Source of the DNA: Ceratobasidium sp. AG-K
Taxonomy: Eukaryota > Basidiomycota > Agaricomycetes > Cantharellales > Ceratobasidiaceae
Direction: 5' to 3'
Length of the DNA: 64,000 nucleotides
Assembly: GCA_037039685.1 (NCBI GenBank)
Contig: JAWNGF010000007.1
Span: 372,001 to 436,000 of the forward strand
The notes beneath the pieces are model-generated. The model was given only the letters and a program-made list of their open reading frames with translations, was not told where the DNA came from and ran no database searches. The position numbers and the translations under genes were made by a program. This document shows positions 1 to 11,247 of the stretch, one piece after another (the stretch's first letter is position 1; each line of letters begins with the position of its first letter).

Positions 1-395
1 TTGGATTCCTTTCTGTTATAGGCAAAGGATGTTGAGATTGCTGGTTTGTGGTTGAGGAGGGTGAGAGAGGTGGCAGCGGCTAGTGGAATCCCTTTGTATG
101 CCGGTCCAAACAAGACATCGAATACCGGTTCGGAATCATGGGTGAATTCGGTTGCAATAAGTGATGCGTAGGATTCGGCGAGAGACGACAGAAGAGGACC
201 GGTGCATAATAGTCCGGCATTGAAGAAGTAGGGTGAGATTCTAGTAGAAAATCATAGTTATTGCCAATCTAAAGTTGAATGGAAAACGAAAGCTTACCTG
301 CCCGATTTGAGTGTAAATTGCCCAAACTTTAGAGCCCCAGCTTCGAGTGCGCCTTGGATGAATTTCGCTCGAAGTTCAGATTGATCCGTAGCCAT
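1..395 (-). CDS. URA5: Orotate phosphoribosyltransferase, 5' part (cut by window edge)
   Basis: Catalyses orotate plus PRPP to OMP, the fifth step of de novo pyrimidine synthesis, in the cytosol. The coding strand is the minus strand. Exon 1 is 395-298 and begins ATG GCT ACG GAT. An intron of 57 bases (297-241, GTAAGC..CTACTAG) follows, and exon 2 runs from 240 off the window edge. The joined protein reads through the family block SGRISPYFFNAG, then FDVLFGPAYKGIPLAA, which holds the PRPP-site region of OPRTases, and then FAYNRKE. Roughly the first 110 residues are present and the C-terminal half is missing. The gene is divergent from the methyltransferase gene that starts at 581, so about 185 bases form a shared promoter region. 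Assignment rests on these conserved blocks in the right order. Confidence 0.92.
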
Positions 396-580
396 TGCTC
401 TAAAATCTGGTTTTCAAATTTGATGTCCACGAGAGTATGCAGGACTCACCTTGGGTTCTTCTGGAAGCTATTTTTTGTACCAGCGATGGTTGATCTGCAA
501 AGCAAATGCGTCGGATCATTAGCGCCGATCCTATCAATTTCAAACGAAATTTAATCCAGACTTTGAACCACCACTCCGCA

Positions 581-1982
581 ATGTTCAAGTTCGATTTCGA
601 TGTAGAAGATGACTCTGGCGATGAGGAAAAACTAAAACCCCTAGACGTATCAGAGCAAGACAGTGGAGATATTGCTGATGAGCGACCGTTCGTGGAGCAT
701 GTCTTAGTGGATATGGTGAGCCGCCCCGCTACAACGTCGTTCTGCGAGATAGAAGCTAATGCATGGAAAAGACAGCTCAAGACTTTACCAGATGACGTAT
801 CTTATTCTTCCGTTCAAGTAGGGGAGTCACATATCCCTCGGCGAGATCTTTTCGACGTTCGACTACAGTTGATAGCGTCAGAGCCAGCAACCGACGGAGA
901 GGAAAAGAATAACCCTTCTTCGGGAGAGAATCAGGCAGCCATTGAGTTTGCCGAGCGTCCTTCCGACCTTATTCCTCGCGTGTACGAAGGAGGAATGAAA
1001 ACTTGGGAATGTAGTTTGGATCTCGCCGATTACGTTAATAGCCTGCACTCGGGCGTCGGAGAGCTGCGGGGCAAGAGGATACTCGAGGTGGGTCACATCT
1101 ATAAGCCACTTGGATGAGATTCATATATTGCAATAGCTCGGATGTGGAACGGCTATACCGACCTTGGCAGTGTTGCAGAAAATATTCGATTCTCCTATCG
1201 AATCCGACGTCTCCGAAACCGAGATTCATGTGCAGGACTACAATACTTCTGTCTTGGGATACGTAAGGCAACTAATAATTCAATAGGAATATACTAACAC
1301 TCGAGCCCAGGTTACCCTGCCGAACATTATCCTGACGTGGTGTAGGTCGCTCCAGTCAAAATGAGTGAGGATCCCACTAACTCAAAATAAAGTCTTTTCC
1401 AAGGCGGGAGAATCTTACAGGTCAACCCTGCCCCCTCCGTCGCCAAAACCAACGGCCAAACCTAAAATCCCCGATATTGCGAACCTGTCTCTCGAATCGG
1501 TGCCGGAAGAAGACGAAGACGAGGCAGCGACCGATGCCCCGATCGCAGAGCAGCCACCCACACCAACCGAAGCTCACTTCGATCCCAAAGAGCCAGGCGA
1601 CCTCGCATTCACTTCCACACTACAAACCGCTTTCGTTGCATCATTAGAGGAATATCGAATCAAAATCCGTTTATTCTCGGGACCGTGGGACGGGTTCGAT
1701 ATCCAGGCCGTACTTGGCAACGGCTCCTATGACTTGATATTGACTTCTGAGACGGTCTACCAGCCATCTAATCTGCCTTCACTCGTTCGCCTTCTTCGTT
1801 CGAGTACTGGTTTGAAGGGAATCTGCCTCGTCGCGGCGAAAATGGTGTACTTTGGTGTAGGCGGGGGTGTTCAAGAATTCGAACAGGCGCTTGACCGTGA
1901 GCGTGGAACCATGAAAAGCGTTTGGGAACAGAGGGAGGGAGTACGAAGAGGGATTTTCAAGGTTGAGTTTCATGACTTGTAA
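581..1982 (+). CDS. HPM1: Histidine protein methyltransferase 1 (HPM1/METTL18-like)
   Basis: Family members use SAM to methylate a histidine of ribosomal protein uL3. Proposed exons are 581-1087, 1137-1262, 1311-1339 and 1421-1982, giving about 407 residues. The family block DLIPRVYEGGMKTWECSLDL lies at the end of exon 1. The SAM motif I, ILELGCGTAIPTL, is formed only when the first intron (GTGGGT..AATAG) is removed, which supports that splice. VTLPNIILTW follows in exon 3, and the SYDLILTSETVY block sits in exon 4. The third junction is less certain: a donor at 1340 or at 1346 both keep frame with the acceptor at 1420. A Pro/Glu-rich, acidic insert (about residues 222-275) separates the core motifs and is longer than I would expect. 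The ATG at 581 is preferred over the upstream in-frame ATG at 506 because MFKFDF with acidic residues is typical of the family start. Confidence 0.87.
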
Positions 1983-2442
1983 CCGGGTGGTGATATAATG
2001 AACGGATTTTCAACCAAGAGAGTATTCAGAGTATATGCACAGGGAGCGCCATTGGCGGAACCAACAAATTAGAATGGAGGTGATTCAGGATCCAGCGACG
2101 ACCAGCGTTGTAATATCTCCGAGTCCGTCCATCCCCTGGGAGACGCACACATTCCAGTAGTTTATTTCTAAGGTCAACGTTTTACAGTATTTTGTGAGAG
2201 TTGGGAACATCTACATTTGATAATCGTAAAATAATAGGTAGGCGCGCATTCACAAATCCAGCCTTGACACATCTATCCTCCTAGCAAAGTTGCTTGTCTT
2301 AGTTCCGATACACGCTTCGCCAATACAAGTACATACCCAAGATACGAGCTGTACCATCCGCGATAGGACGTAGTGGCCTAGAGAGAGGGCTCTTGTCACT
2401 TCACGATTCTTCGCTATGATTGATAGAGACTTACTGAGTTGC

Positions 2443-3893
2443 CTAGATACCTGTAATACCAGACTTCGTGCCATTAAAGGTTGAGTTCAGTTCTCCGAAT
2501 CGAATGTTTGAGAACGTGACATGGGCAATGATAGGTTCAGGTTCGGGTATTCCGGGACCGCCATTATACGATGGACATGGGCCGCGGCTGACGCCCGGCT
2601 GTAGCGGATTGGCAGTTGGGGGATGGGTTCCATCCAACCAAAGCATATTAGCTTGACGGTCATCCGAAATTGACATCACGAGTGCCATTCCATTTTCGGA
2701 CGCCTTGGTTATGCTCTTCAGTCCGCCCTTCGCAGTAAAGTAATCTGGGTCGCCGAATGCGGCTTTCTGGGCGGTACAGAACGGCTCGGTAATCGAGTCA
2801 TATGCAGCCATCCCTGGAATGTTCGTCTTGGCGTTTCGAATGACCACCCCATTCTGAATATAAAGACGCCGGATCTCGGACAACGCGCCTTGGGAGGTTC
2901 CGTCTGAGGTGAGGAACTGAGTGACTACAGTTATCTTCTTGGTTGTATCGACCGTATAGCCTTTGCCGTAGAACGCCTTATTACCCATGCGATAAGGGTT
3001 GAAATCGCATCCGTCAGGGTCACAATAGCCCGCCGATGTACACTCGGAGCCGGAGCAGCGAGTTGGACTGCTGACGTTGCAAGGATGCGCGGTGTATGCG
3101 TTAGAGATGGCATTTGCCTCCCAGACGTCCATCTCGCTGCAGCAGGAGCCATAAAGGCCGGTGCCGTCGCCGGGGTAGAGGGGGGAAGGAGTCCAGTTTT
3201 TGACGTTGGCCTTGGGAGTGATGGTTAGTACGTTTCTGTATCGTGACGCTGTTGAAATACCTCTCCGTTGATGAAATGGAGTTCCTTGGGGCATTGGGCA
3301 TCACAATAGCCTGTCCCATATTTGGCACCCGCCTTGTTCCTGGGGTACTTGGACATGCCACCATCGGCATCCATCCCTGTGAAATACAGCGCGCCGTTTA
3401 AACCGCACGGGAGGGTAGAAGCGTCGACGTCAAAGGTAATCTCCCGATTCTTGAGCTTGAACATCTCGTATGTCGAGTTATCGGCCAGCAAGTAGACCCG
3501 CGATCCGGCGGTGCTAATTCCACCCTGGTCAGTTTTGGTAAACTTCAAGGTCACGGCATTGCCACTCGTAGTGATTCCGTAGGTTTGCTGGTAGTCGGCA
3601 CCTTCGAGAGCACAATTGTTCGCGCATGTAACCGGGTCGGGGCATATGGTTGCGTCCCACTGGTTCCCAGTATAGCAGTTTGAGAAGCCACCTGTAGAGT
3701 GGGTCCAACGCCAGTTGGCATCAAGAACGATGCTTCCCGCGACGGTGACGCAGCCACTCGCTTTCGTGCATTTCTGCCAAGAGAGTGAAGGATGAATTTC
3801 GCGAAGAATTGTCCCCGCCCACTGAGCCTGGGAACCTCCCAGAAGGGCAAGGGCGAGGCAGAGAGCAGAAAACATGCTGGAGCACTGTTGCAT
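2443..3893 (-). CDS. Glycoside hydrolase family 7 cellobiohydrolase, no CBM1
   Basis: GH7 enzymes are secreted retaining cellulases that cleave cellobiose from cellulose chain ends. Exon 1 is 3893-3261 and exon 2 is 3210-2443, with a 50-base intron (GTATTT..CCCAAG), giving 466 residues. The start gives a signal peptide [18 protein letters not shown] from a second Met at 3875; either Met could be used. The catalytic signature [11 protein letters not shown] with nucleophile and acid/base glutamates is intact. Cys-rich blocks such as [14 protein letters not shown] and the WRWTH and NCYTGNQWD blocks are family hallmarks. No linker or cellulose-binding module follows: the protein ends shortly after [13 protein letters not shown], so this is a catalytic-domain-only enzyme. 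Presence of the tunnel loops that separate cellobiohydrolase from endoglucanase was not checked residue by residue. Confidence 0.93.
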
Positions 3894-4627
3894 CTGGATC
3901 TGTAGTCCAGCTTGCGTCTTATAGGCAACAAGTACGGTGAATATCCGGCGCTGCCATCGACGCAGGGTGGTATGATCATGAATGCGCAACACTGATTTAT
4001 TCTCCCAAGCCCTAGACTGACAGGTGAGCCGCCATGGCCGACCGGGGACAGGACTTTGTCAGTATGTCAAAGTTTATTGGTAGGCTACACACCTGAAACC
4101 GCTGTACACACTTAATGCTCAAAAGGGGATACTCTTTGGTCATATACGGCAGAGATCCATAAGACCGCCCCGGCACCTGATCCAGTTGACGGACTCATTG
4201 GGGGCTCGGCGCCCGTACTTCCCGCTTAGCCTCAGCACAGCACGAATAACCAAGCCACCCATTTGTCCGAAGGGATGTCAGTTGATCTGTAGGCCGAGAA
4301 GTGGATCGGACTCATTGCAGTTCTGGGACCGATTCTCACGATGCAAGTGCCCAGGTATGGAAATCTCACCCCGGGGGGGAGTGATTGTCGGTTCAAACTC
4401 GGTTAGTGGGCCAAAGCATGCATAAATAGTTGATTACGTCTCTACCTTGAAGGTTTTGTTACTGCCTGCATGGAAAAATCTTTTATTGACTCGCGCGGTG
4501 ATGGAGTGCTAGAGGCGGGTAGAAGATAGAGCTCCACGAATACTGTGAGCGTTATCGGGAGCTCATGCTACCAAAATCTCTACTAAACTTAAGTCGCCCT
4601 CTGGAGTCGAATGATACTCAGCGGCGG
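3894..4627. other. Intergenic, 5' flank of the GH7 gene
   Basis: This is the upstream region of the GH7 gene on the minus strand. Only short open frames without family resemblance or codon continuity are present. I see no RNA gene. The promoter must lie here, but I cannot point to a specific site. Confidence 0.5.
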
Positions 4628-4860
4628 GTCGTCAGCAAAACCCGAGAATCTCATGTGATCTCGGGATCGACAGGAGGTGCTCGTCGAGCTCGTGGCGGCT
4701 CCTAAGTGCTGGAGTCACGAGCAATCACGAGCAAAATGCGCGCTTATCTCGCGAGGGCTCACGAGACCTCACGAGTACTCGGGAGACCAACGAGCACCTC
4801 CCCTAAATCCCGAGACCCCACGAGCCGAACAAGATTTCGGGATTTTTGTGGAGGATCGTC
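4628..4860. repeat. MITE-like palindromic repeat, copy 1
   Basis: About 233 bases rich in TCACGAG/CTCGTGA words. The left end (GTCAGCAAAACCCGAGAATC) and right end are imperfect inverted copies, meeting in TCTCGGGAT..GGAGGTGCTCGT near each edge. A second copy in the same orientation lies at 36770-37014 with the same order of words (CTCGTCGAGCTCGTGG, GCGCGC, CTCGCGAGGG). No coding capacity. It probably is a non-autonomous DNA element of the same superfamily as the repeats at 35291 and 38221. Confidence 0.7.
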
Positions 4861-5901
4861 AGCTCCGAAGTGCCCGCCTGCTCTCAAGCGCCCATGACAC
4901 TACGTTATCTAAGCGCCGGAGGCAATTTATCTTGTTACAGATCCTGCAGGAGACCAGGGTACTACCACAGAAAACCTACGACCTTCTTTCCTGCGCCTAG
5001 GTGATCTATGTCAAGCCTTGAGAAAAGGTCTCGAACTCTATATCTGATACTGCGGCACTGTGCGCGTTCAAGCGGCAAGCCACACCTCGTTGGCCAGACG
5101 TTGGACATGAGTTAGAGAATAGACATCACGGCTACGTTGTATGCCCTAGCATTACGGCAACAAAGCGATCCATCCCTAGCTACTCTGGCATACACGATCT
5201 CCTGTAGAGAGCCTACGCTATAGCAAGGAATAAAGTGCAATATAGCTCTGGCTATGGAGACGGTGGAGACGGGGGCGCACGGTGGTGGAAGAGGATGGGT
5301 TCCACGTGGTGCGGTCACGTGCTATCTACATATCTCAGGGGCATACCCCTATGGACCCCCGTCTCCAACGGGAGACGGGGGTATAACACCGTGCCAAACA
5401 GCACCCAATATCTCAGGACTTGAAATACCTAGTACGGGATATCTTGTATCTCGAAGCGAGTGGTCCGGATAGCCTACACATGGCTATTGAAAATGCATGT
5501 CACTACGGGGCAAAAAACATCTGGCTTCATGGGGCAAAATAAAAAAGGATTGGATGATAGGGGTAAGAAAAACAAGTATTTTAGGTCTCAGAAATGCACT
5601 TGAAGAAATTACTACGCAGACAAACACGCCCAGTCTAAAAATATTTCAGCGACCTTGGCGGCAAGCAAGGTGACCGACACCCATTGGAGCATCAAGAGTA
5701 CAATACACTAGTTACATACAGAGGGGTATGTGTATCTACATATCCAAGAAGTAACACTCTTCACGCATCGAGCATTAAGCCATCCCAGTAGGAACATATT
5801 TTGATATGTCTCTTGAGGTTGCATGGGGTCGAAAAGGCCGCCCAACACGCCATGCACATTTCCTCTGTAGTCATTATTATGAGTACTGACTTGATCGCTG
5901 T
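4861..5901. other. Intergenic, nothing recognised
   Basis: Contains GC-rich short palindromic words near 5250-5390 (GGAGACGGGGG and its complement) but no ORF with family resemblance, no RNA gene and no clear repeat partner elsewhere in the window. Confidence 0.4.
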
Positions 5902-6535
5902 TTATGCACCTACTCCACCCACTTTTGATTCCGTAGTGTGTATACAAATGGAGCTAATTGCCGTATTGGCGTGTTTCTGGTTAGTTTGTTGATGTCTCTG
6001 AGGAGGTCATTGAGCCTTACCTTGAACGCACTGGGTCTCCTCTGCTTTGCCCCACATCCAGGTAGGTCACAAATATACTCAAAAGTGCCAGAGTGATCCG
6101 ACTCCTTCTCCCGTGTCAGGACGTCAACACAGGCGTCTAACTGTTCTATTGTCGGAACAGCATCATTTTGATCTATGAATCCAAGAAGCACGAGGATGGT
6201 AGCCACACGGTGTCCATACCGGGATTGTGACAACAGATGTTCATGTAGGGGCGGTGAACCGGTTTGATCGGGTTCACCCTCGTCTTGGGTCAAGTCAATT
6301 ACCTGGCGGCCCCAAGGCGTAGAACCGAAAGGATCGAGAGGTCTTGTCGCGCGGAAGTCATTCATCGTTACAAGAGCGTGCGACGGGCATGTGTCCAGGG
6401 TCAGGCCATGAGAGGTAACTATCGTGGATAGGTCACACCGATTAGAAGTAGACACCAGGCCCAGTGCAAGTACATACCTTGGACATTTGATACCGAATGT
6501 CGTGCACGTAGGGCGTCCTCTAACTTATGGTACAA
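5902..6535 (-). CDS. Hypothetical protein with a partial C2H2-like finger
   Basis: I do not recognise this gene as a whole. Likely exons on the minus strand are about 6535-6476, 6418-6021 and 5976-5902. The junction from ..SNVQ to VTSHG is opened by a GTATGT..GATAG intron and the last one by GTAAGG..ACCAG. The predicted product contains a SUMO-motif-like VIDLTQDE stretch and, across the last intron, a CDLPGCGAKQRRPSAFKKH block. That block resembles the C-x4-C-x12-H start of fungal C2H2 zinc fingers, although the second histidine is not in its usual place. The N-terminal limit is unknown and may include the open segments at 6572-6990. Function is not assigned. The gene may be non-functional. 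Confidence 0.4.
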
Positions 6536-6571
6536 GATCACTGGAAGCCATTCACCTTTAGTGTTGCGATG

Positions 6572-6990
6572 TCAGAGCGACCCCAGATCGTCAAAACCAT
6601 ATGCGACCCCGTCCAACACAAACGCGGACGACACTTCCTCGTGAACCAGGCCGGCCAACGCGTCATGGGTAACAATCTGACGATAGATGTAGCCTTGATC
6701 AGGCGCATACAATTGATGCTCGAGGTCATAGGCAAAAACACCCGCACGACCAAGAAAGTAAGTCACTAGGGATTGATGAGTCAGCCACTATACTTGTTAT
6801 GGAAAGTACAGCCAGACACATACGATAACTTTCCAGCCAATTGTCGCCATGAATAACGGGCTGCTGGATTGAAGCAGAGCGCTCTAGATTCATCTTTCGC
6901 ATAGAGGAAGATTTCATCCTTGTGAAAAAAGGAGCTGTGGAACAGGACGACCCGACCAGTGTTGACTAGACGGGGGGGTTGACAACGCAA
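6572..6990 (-). pseudogene. Open segments upstream of the hypothetical gene
   Basis: Two adjacent open stretches on the minus strand (6990-6781 and 6766-6572) have coding-like composition, with blocks such as VVLFHSSFFHKDEIFLYAKD and VFAYDLEHQLYAPDQGYIY. No canonical intron of normal length joins them: the only GT..AG pair is about 28 bases. They could be exons of the gene at 5902-6535, or remnants of a broken one. No family recognised. Confidence 0.3.
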
Positions 6991-7703
6991 CTCTTGCTTT
7001 CTGAGCGGTTTAAATTCACCTCAATTCATTAACAGATCTTGATCAAGTTTTTCGCTCATCTTTTACAATATTCGGAGCCTGTTGGACTACTCAGTATTGA
7101 CTGGCTAGGTCAGTGCCTCTTGTCCAGTCGGAGTGGTCCAACGGATCAAACACTGCCAAAAACGGCCAAAAAGGATCCGTGGGTAATTTTCAACTTGGGC
7201 CAGACGTTTTCACTGAACCCTAGCCCACACACGCACACACACACGCCCGAAGCCTATTCATGCCCCTGAGGCACAGAGACAAGTTTGATATTGTGGCTTA
7301 TGCTAATAAGAGGTGTCAGGCGTGACCGAACGAGCTTTATCTTGCACTTATTGGTGCTATGGAAGCATAGTGAGGCTCAACGGGTGAGCCAGGTGGCGGG
7401 ATTAGTTAACATCACCTTCACTCCATGTATCTAGGACAGGGTACGGTTCATCAACGCAAGCCGAGGTAGAGGGTGAGTGCGTAAAAACCCCAAAGAGATA
7501 ACCTAATGTGGCCGATCAGATAAAATTACTTCACGCCTCGCAACTCAGGTGCCAGTCAAGTCGCCTATACGCAAACTCAATTCCTGGGGTGCAGATTATG
7601 CCCACATTCGAGGTTAATTTTCAATTACGATAAGATAAGATACCCCACAAGCGCCGGGAGGTTGTGACTTCGCAGCCGCCACGACACCGATACGACGTCC
7701 ACG
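6991..7703. other. Intergenic, includes a short CA microsatellite
   Basis: Upstream region of ATG18. A short CA-rich tract (CACACACGCACACACACACG) lies at about 7230-7250. The last 100 bases before the start codon contain the likely promoter and 5' leader. No other feature seen. Confidence 0.5.
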
Positions 7704-9650
7704 ATGGCGGAGAAAACAAACTCGAACATGTTATTTGCCAACTTTAACCAAGACTTTTCGTAAGTGGTTCTAATCAAAGTTAAGAGTCAAACTTATATTT
7801 TCTAGGTGTATATCGGTGGGGACGAAGAAGGGATACAGCATCACCAACTGCGATCCATTCGGACGGGTGTATACCAAGAGTGAGTCGAAGTCTGGGATTA
7901 TAAACTCGTGCTCATTTTGTAGACGATGGCTCGCGAGGAATTGTGGAAATGTTGTTCTGCACATCGCTCATCGCCCTTGTTGGAGCGGCGGACCAGCCTT
8001 CATCCAGTCCACGCAAGCTACAAATTGTAAACACCAAGGTCAGTAGCGTCTTAAACTAGTCCTTCCGAGCTTATCGGGCGTGTAGAGGCAATCCATGATC
8101 TGCGAACTCCTTTTCCCCTCCTCGATCCTCGCTGTTAAACTCAACCGCAAGACACTCGTCGTCGTGCTCGAAGTAGAAATTTACATCTACGACATCAGCA
8201 CGATGCGGTTGATGCACGTCATTGAAACATCCCCCAATCCTAATGGTACGCACCCCAGTCGATTTATCCTATTTCGCTGACTCGGGTATAGCCATCTGCG
8301 CCCTGTCCCCCTCTTCCGACCCTTCCTACCTCGCGTACCCCTCTCCAACGCCGCCACCTACCGCCTCTGCATCATCCTCATCCGCCCCCGCATCCTCCAG
8401 CACACCCGCAAACACACCCTCCACGTCCGGCGACGTCCTCATCTTCGACACGCGCCTCCTTGCCGTCACCAACATTGTCCGCGCCCACAAAGCACCCCTC
8501 GCACATATTGCGCTCAACAGTACAGGTACACTCCTCGCCACCGCCTCGGAAAAAGGAACAGTTATTCGCGTGTTTAATGTTCCGGCTGCAGAGAGGCTGT
8601 ACGAGTTTCGTCGTGGGGTGCGGGGCGCGCGGATTCATTGTATTACGTTTAATGCGGTGAGCACGTTGTTGGCGGTCAGTTCGGCGACGGATACGGTGCA
8701 TATTTTCAAGTTGAAGGGGGGTGGAGGTGGGGAAGGAGAGAGGAAGAGGGGACCGAGCAGCCCAGGTGGGAGTGTGGACAGTCAGGATACGGGCAAGGGT
8801 GGAGCGGGAATGGAGGGGGGATACGAGGCGTATATGGATGGAAAGAAGAAGAACGGCGTCGGGTAAGTGTGGCGTTATTCATTTGAGACGGGATTAATGT
8901 TCGGGCAGGTCCTCTCTTCGTCGTAAATCACTTGGGTTGACTCGCGGTATCGCTGGCACAATGGGCGGGTATCTGCCAGGGGGGCTGTCGGACATGTGGG
9001 AGCCTTCGCGCGACTTTGCGTCGCTCAAGCTGCCAACGTCAGGCACGAGGTGTATTGTGGCGATTAGCAGGTGCGTAGTGGCTGCGCCCGTCATTCATCA
9101 ACTGTGCTAATTTGCATGTGGTTTTCTTTCTTAATTCTGCGTACAACTCGCGATCCTGATTTCGTCTAATCGCTGCTTTGCCTTTTCGAATCCCAATACT
9201 CAAACAATGCTCCTCCGACTAAACGACGACGCCCCCTTCATCCAATCCATTTCCGTCGCGTATCACTCTCGATCGCCAATGGCCTTTCCGCCAACTCCCA
9301 ATCTACAGCAACACACCAAATGTGATGGTCATATCCTCCGAGGGATTCTTTTACTCGTACACGATCGACTTGGAGAACGGCGGAGAGTGCGTGCTGAATA
9401 AACAATACAGGTCAGTTGGCTCCTTTGATTACACCATGCTTCGAATCTGCTGGAATCCCTGTGGTGCAAATCCCAGCGCCAGCATACTGCCCTATCCACC
9501 TTGCCCACTCCGTTCAGTCTCATTCTATCTCTGCTCTCTCGTCCTCACCACATCACATCTCACTCTTATGACCTCAAACTAACACCCTTGACCAGCCTCC
9601 TCGACTCGGCAGAAGACTCGAGCGACACATCCCCCGCTGAAGCCGCATGA
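7704..9650 (+). CDS. ATG18: PROPPIN WD40 autophagy protein Atg18
   Basis: Atg18 binds PI3P and PI(3,5)P2 on the phagophore and vacuole and helps deliver lipid via Atg2. Eight exons, all with GT..AG junctions and consistent phase: 7704-7759, 7806-7879, 7923-8038, 8086-8245, 8292-8862, 8909-9070, 9309-9410 and 9596-9650, giving 431 residues. The product begins [20 protein letters not shown] and continues with [27 protein letters not shown] and [29 protein letters not shown] blade repeats. The diagnostic phosphoinositide motif FRRG is present ([18 protein letters not shown]). A Pro/Ser/Thr-rich insert separates two blades, and a Gly/Ser-rich loop follows the DTVHIFKL blade. The tail [12 protein letters not shown] is acidic. 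Introns 6 and 7 (238 and 185 bases) are longer than the others. The gene looks intact. Confidence 0.93.
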
Positions 9651-10582
9651 CAGACTCGAGTTATATATTCATCGCGCATCTCGTTCACTGATTTTTTGAG
9701 TCTACTTGTACTTTGTCGAACAATGGGGATTGGTTGCATTATCTTGGGTGTGATGGTGGATAGGTTAGACGAATGAGTGGAGGTTACGCGCCGGAGTCGG
9801 ATGATATCCGGTGCGCTATATTGAGTCTTTGTGTCTCAGTCTCACGGGTGTGACACTTTTAGCCGGGTCCGAGCTCGGGGAAATCCCGCTATGAGCCGGA
9901 TTGGTGACTGGTTGGATACTGTGTCTGGAAGCCTGGATAGGGCCTAGGAAGCGAATTACGAGCTTGGTCCAAGCTCGGCCACTGGCACGATTCAAGCTAG
10001 ACAGAGCCCTGAGGTGTCGCAAATGTCATGCATTCCTCCACTTTGAAATAGAGGCCAACGTTCCGTTTTCACGGTCGAATGTGTTCGTACTATGGAACAA
10101 TGCCATTATTTTACGAAACTACCTCTGTGCATGAGTGTCGGTGCCGCTAAGATCAGCTTGCGCAGTGTTTGCCCGTTGAAAACGCCTTGCCGAGTACGGT
10201 GCCAAAGCTCTCCAAACTGCCACATCCATGGAATCCGTGGAATGCTTCCCTGCTGGCCTTTTGAAGTGTCCATTTCGACTGGTGGTCGACCTTGGAGCGA
10301 CCTTGGACTTTGGGACGGGCTTGACATCAGCCACCCGGTTGGATTCTTAGGTGGACCCTATCCGGATTCTTGCCAGGCATCCTTATCCAGTATTGTGTCA
10401 GGTCTGGCGTCACCTGTGTAGGGTGCTCGTCTTTCGATTTTGATGTGGCTATGCGCAAGCATCCAACTCCTCCCCGAGACCCATACATTTTCTATTCCAG
10501 AAGTGATATCAGGGGTGGTCCAATGACGAACCACGGGGCAAAATACCAAAGACTATTCAAAAACAGTGTCATGTATTACGCA
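9651..10582. other. Intergenic, nothing recognised
   Basis: Region between the ATG18 stop and the convergent small gene at 10583. Only short overlapping frames on both strands without recognisable family blocks. Confidence 0.4.
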
Positions 10583-11247
10583 TCAAAATGTAATCTCAAA
10601 CATCGAACCTGAGCCAATGCCAGACTTAGCGAGTGTGGCACCAAGGGTATCAGTATATTCAGTGCCGTTACAACGAATATAAATTTTTTGAGCTTCGATA
10701 CCTTCTTGCCGTTTTATTTGCTCCAACAGCTGATTGACTGTGCAGTCCAGAGCAATCTGGGTGGTATACATATGGGAAACCCGCCCGTTCCAGTCACACC
10801 CCCAGAGACGTTGAAGATATACTGTGACAGCATTGCCAGTCAAAAAAACTATCATGTTTCGCAATGTTCGAATCTCACTCACATTTCTTTTTTACTTTCT
10901 CTTCCAATGCTCCTGACTGGGCCGGATCGTCCAACGTTACTTTGACCGAAGTCATTCGTGGCAATAGCTCAGGCCATATATCGCCAGCGATCCGCAGGGT
11001 CTCATCAATCTCTTCAAGGTGTGCGTTGATCCCCAGGTTCTCATCTTTAGCATTCCGGAGAGTAATGAAGACCCGTTTGACAGCTGCTAACGTTTCCTAT
11101 ATTACGCTGTGAGTCTGCAAGTGCTGGCAAGCATTGACTGCGTGCCTGATAGTTTGTGTTTCTGCCGATGGCTGCCCTCTTGTCTTCGTACTCCACGACA
11201 AGAAATGGGAGACTAGATGGGCCTGACTCGGTACGGTTGTTGGACAT
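10583..11247 (-). CDS. Small two-part protein with ubiquitin-like C-terminus (copy 1)
   Basis: Exons 11247-11146, 11096-10883 and 10821-10583 give 184 residues. Exon 1 (34 codons, MSNNRTES..RNTNYQ) matches the start of the genes at 35940 and 38798. Exon 2 carries a conserved alpha-helical block (ETLAAVKRVFITLRN, then DIWPELLPRM). Exon 3 reads like a ubiquitin beta-grasp fold (QLLEQIKRQEGIEAQKIYI, then LGATLAKSGIGSGSMFEITF) and ends without a diglycine, so conjugation is unlikely. The first intron begins GC rather than GT, which is either a GC-AG intron or a decay mark; the second is GTGAGT..CACAG. Function unknown. The identical exon plan in the paralogs supports the model. Confidence 0.7.

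Noticed and set aside
8326..8701. Antisense frames over ATG18 exon 5
   Set aside because: Shadow of the Pro/Ser/Ala-rich insert in the real gene. No independent start context or family match.
10583..10882. Stand-alone ubiquitin-like gene starting at MSEIRTLRN
   Set aside because: That start is inside an intron. The paralog comparison shows that the ubiquitin-like part is the third exon of a longer gene.
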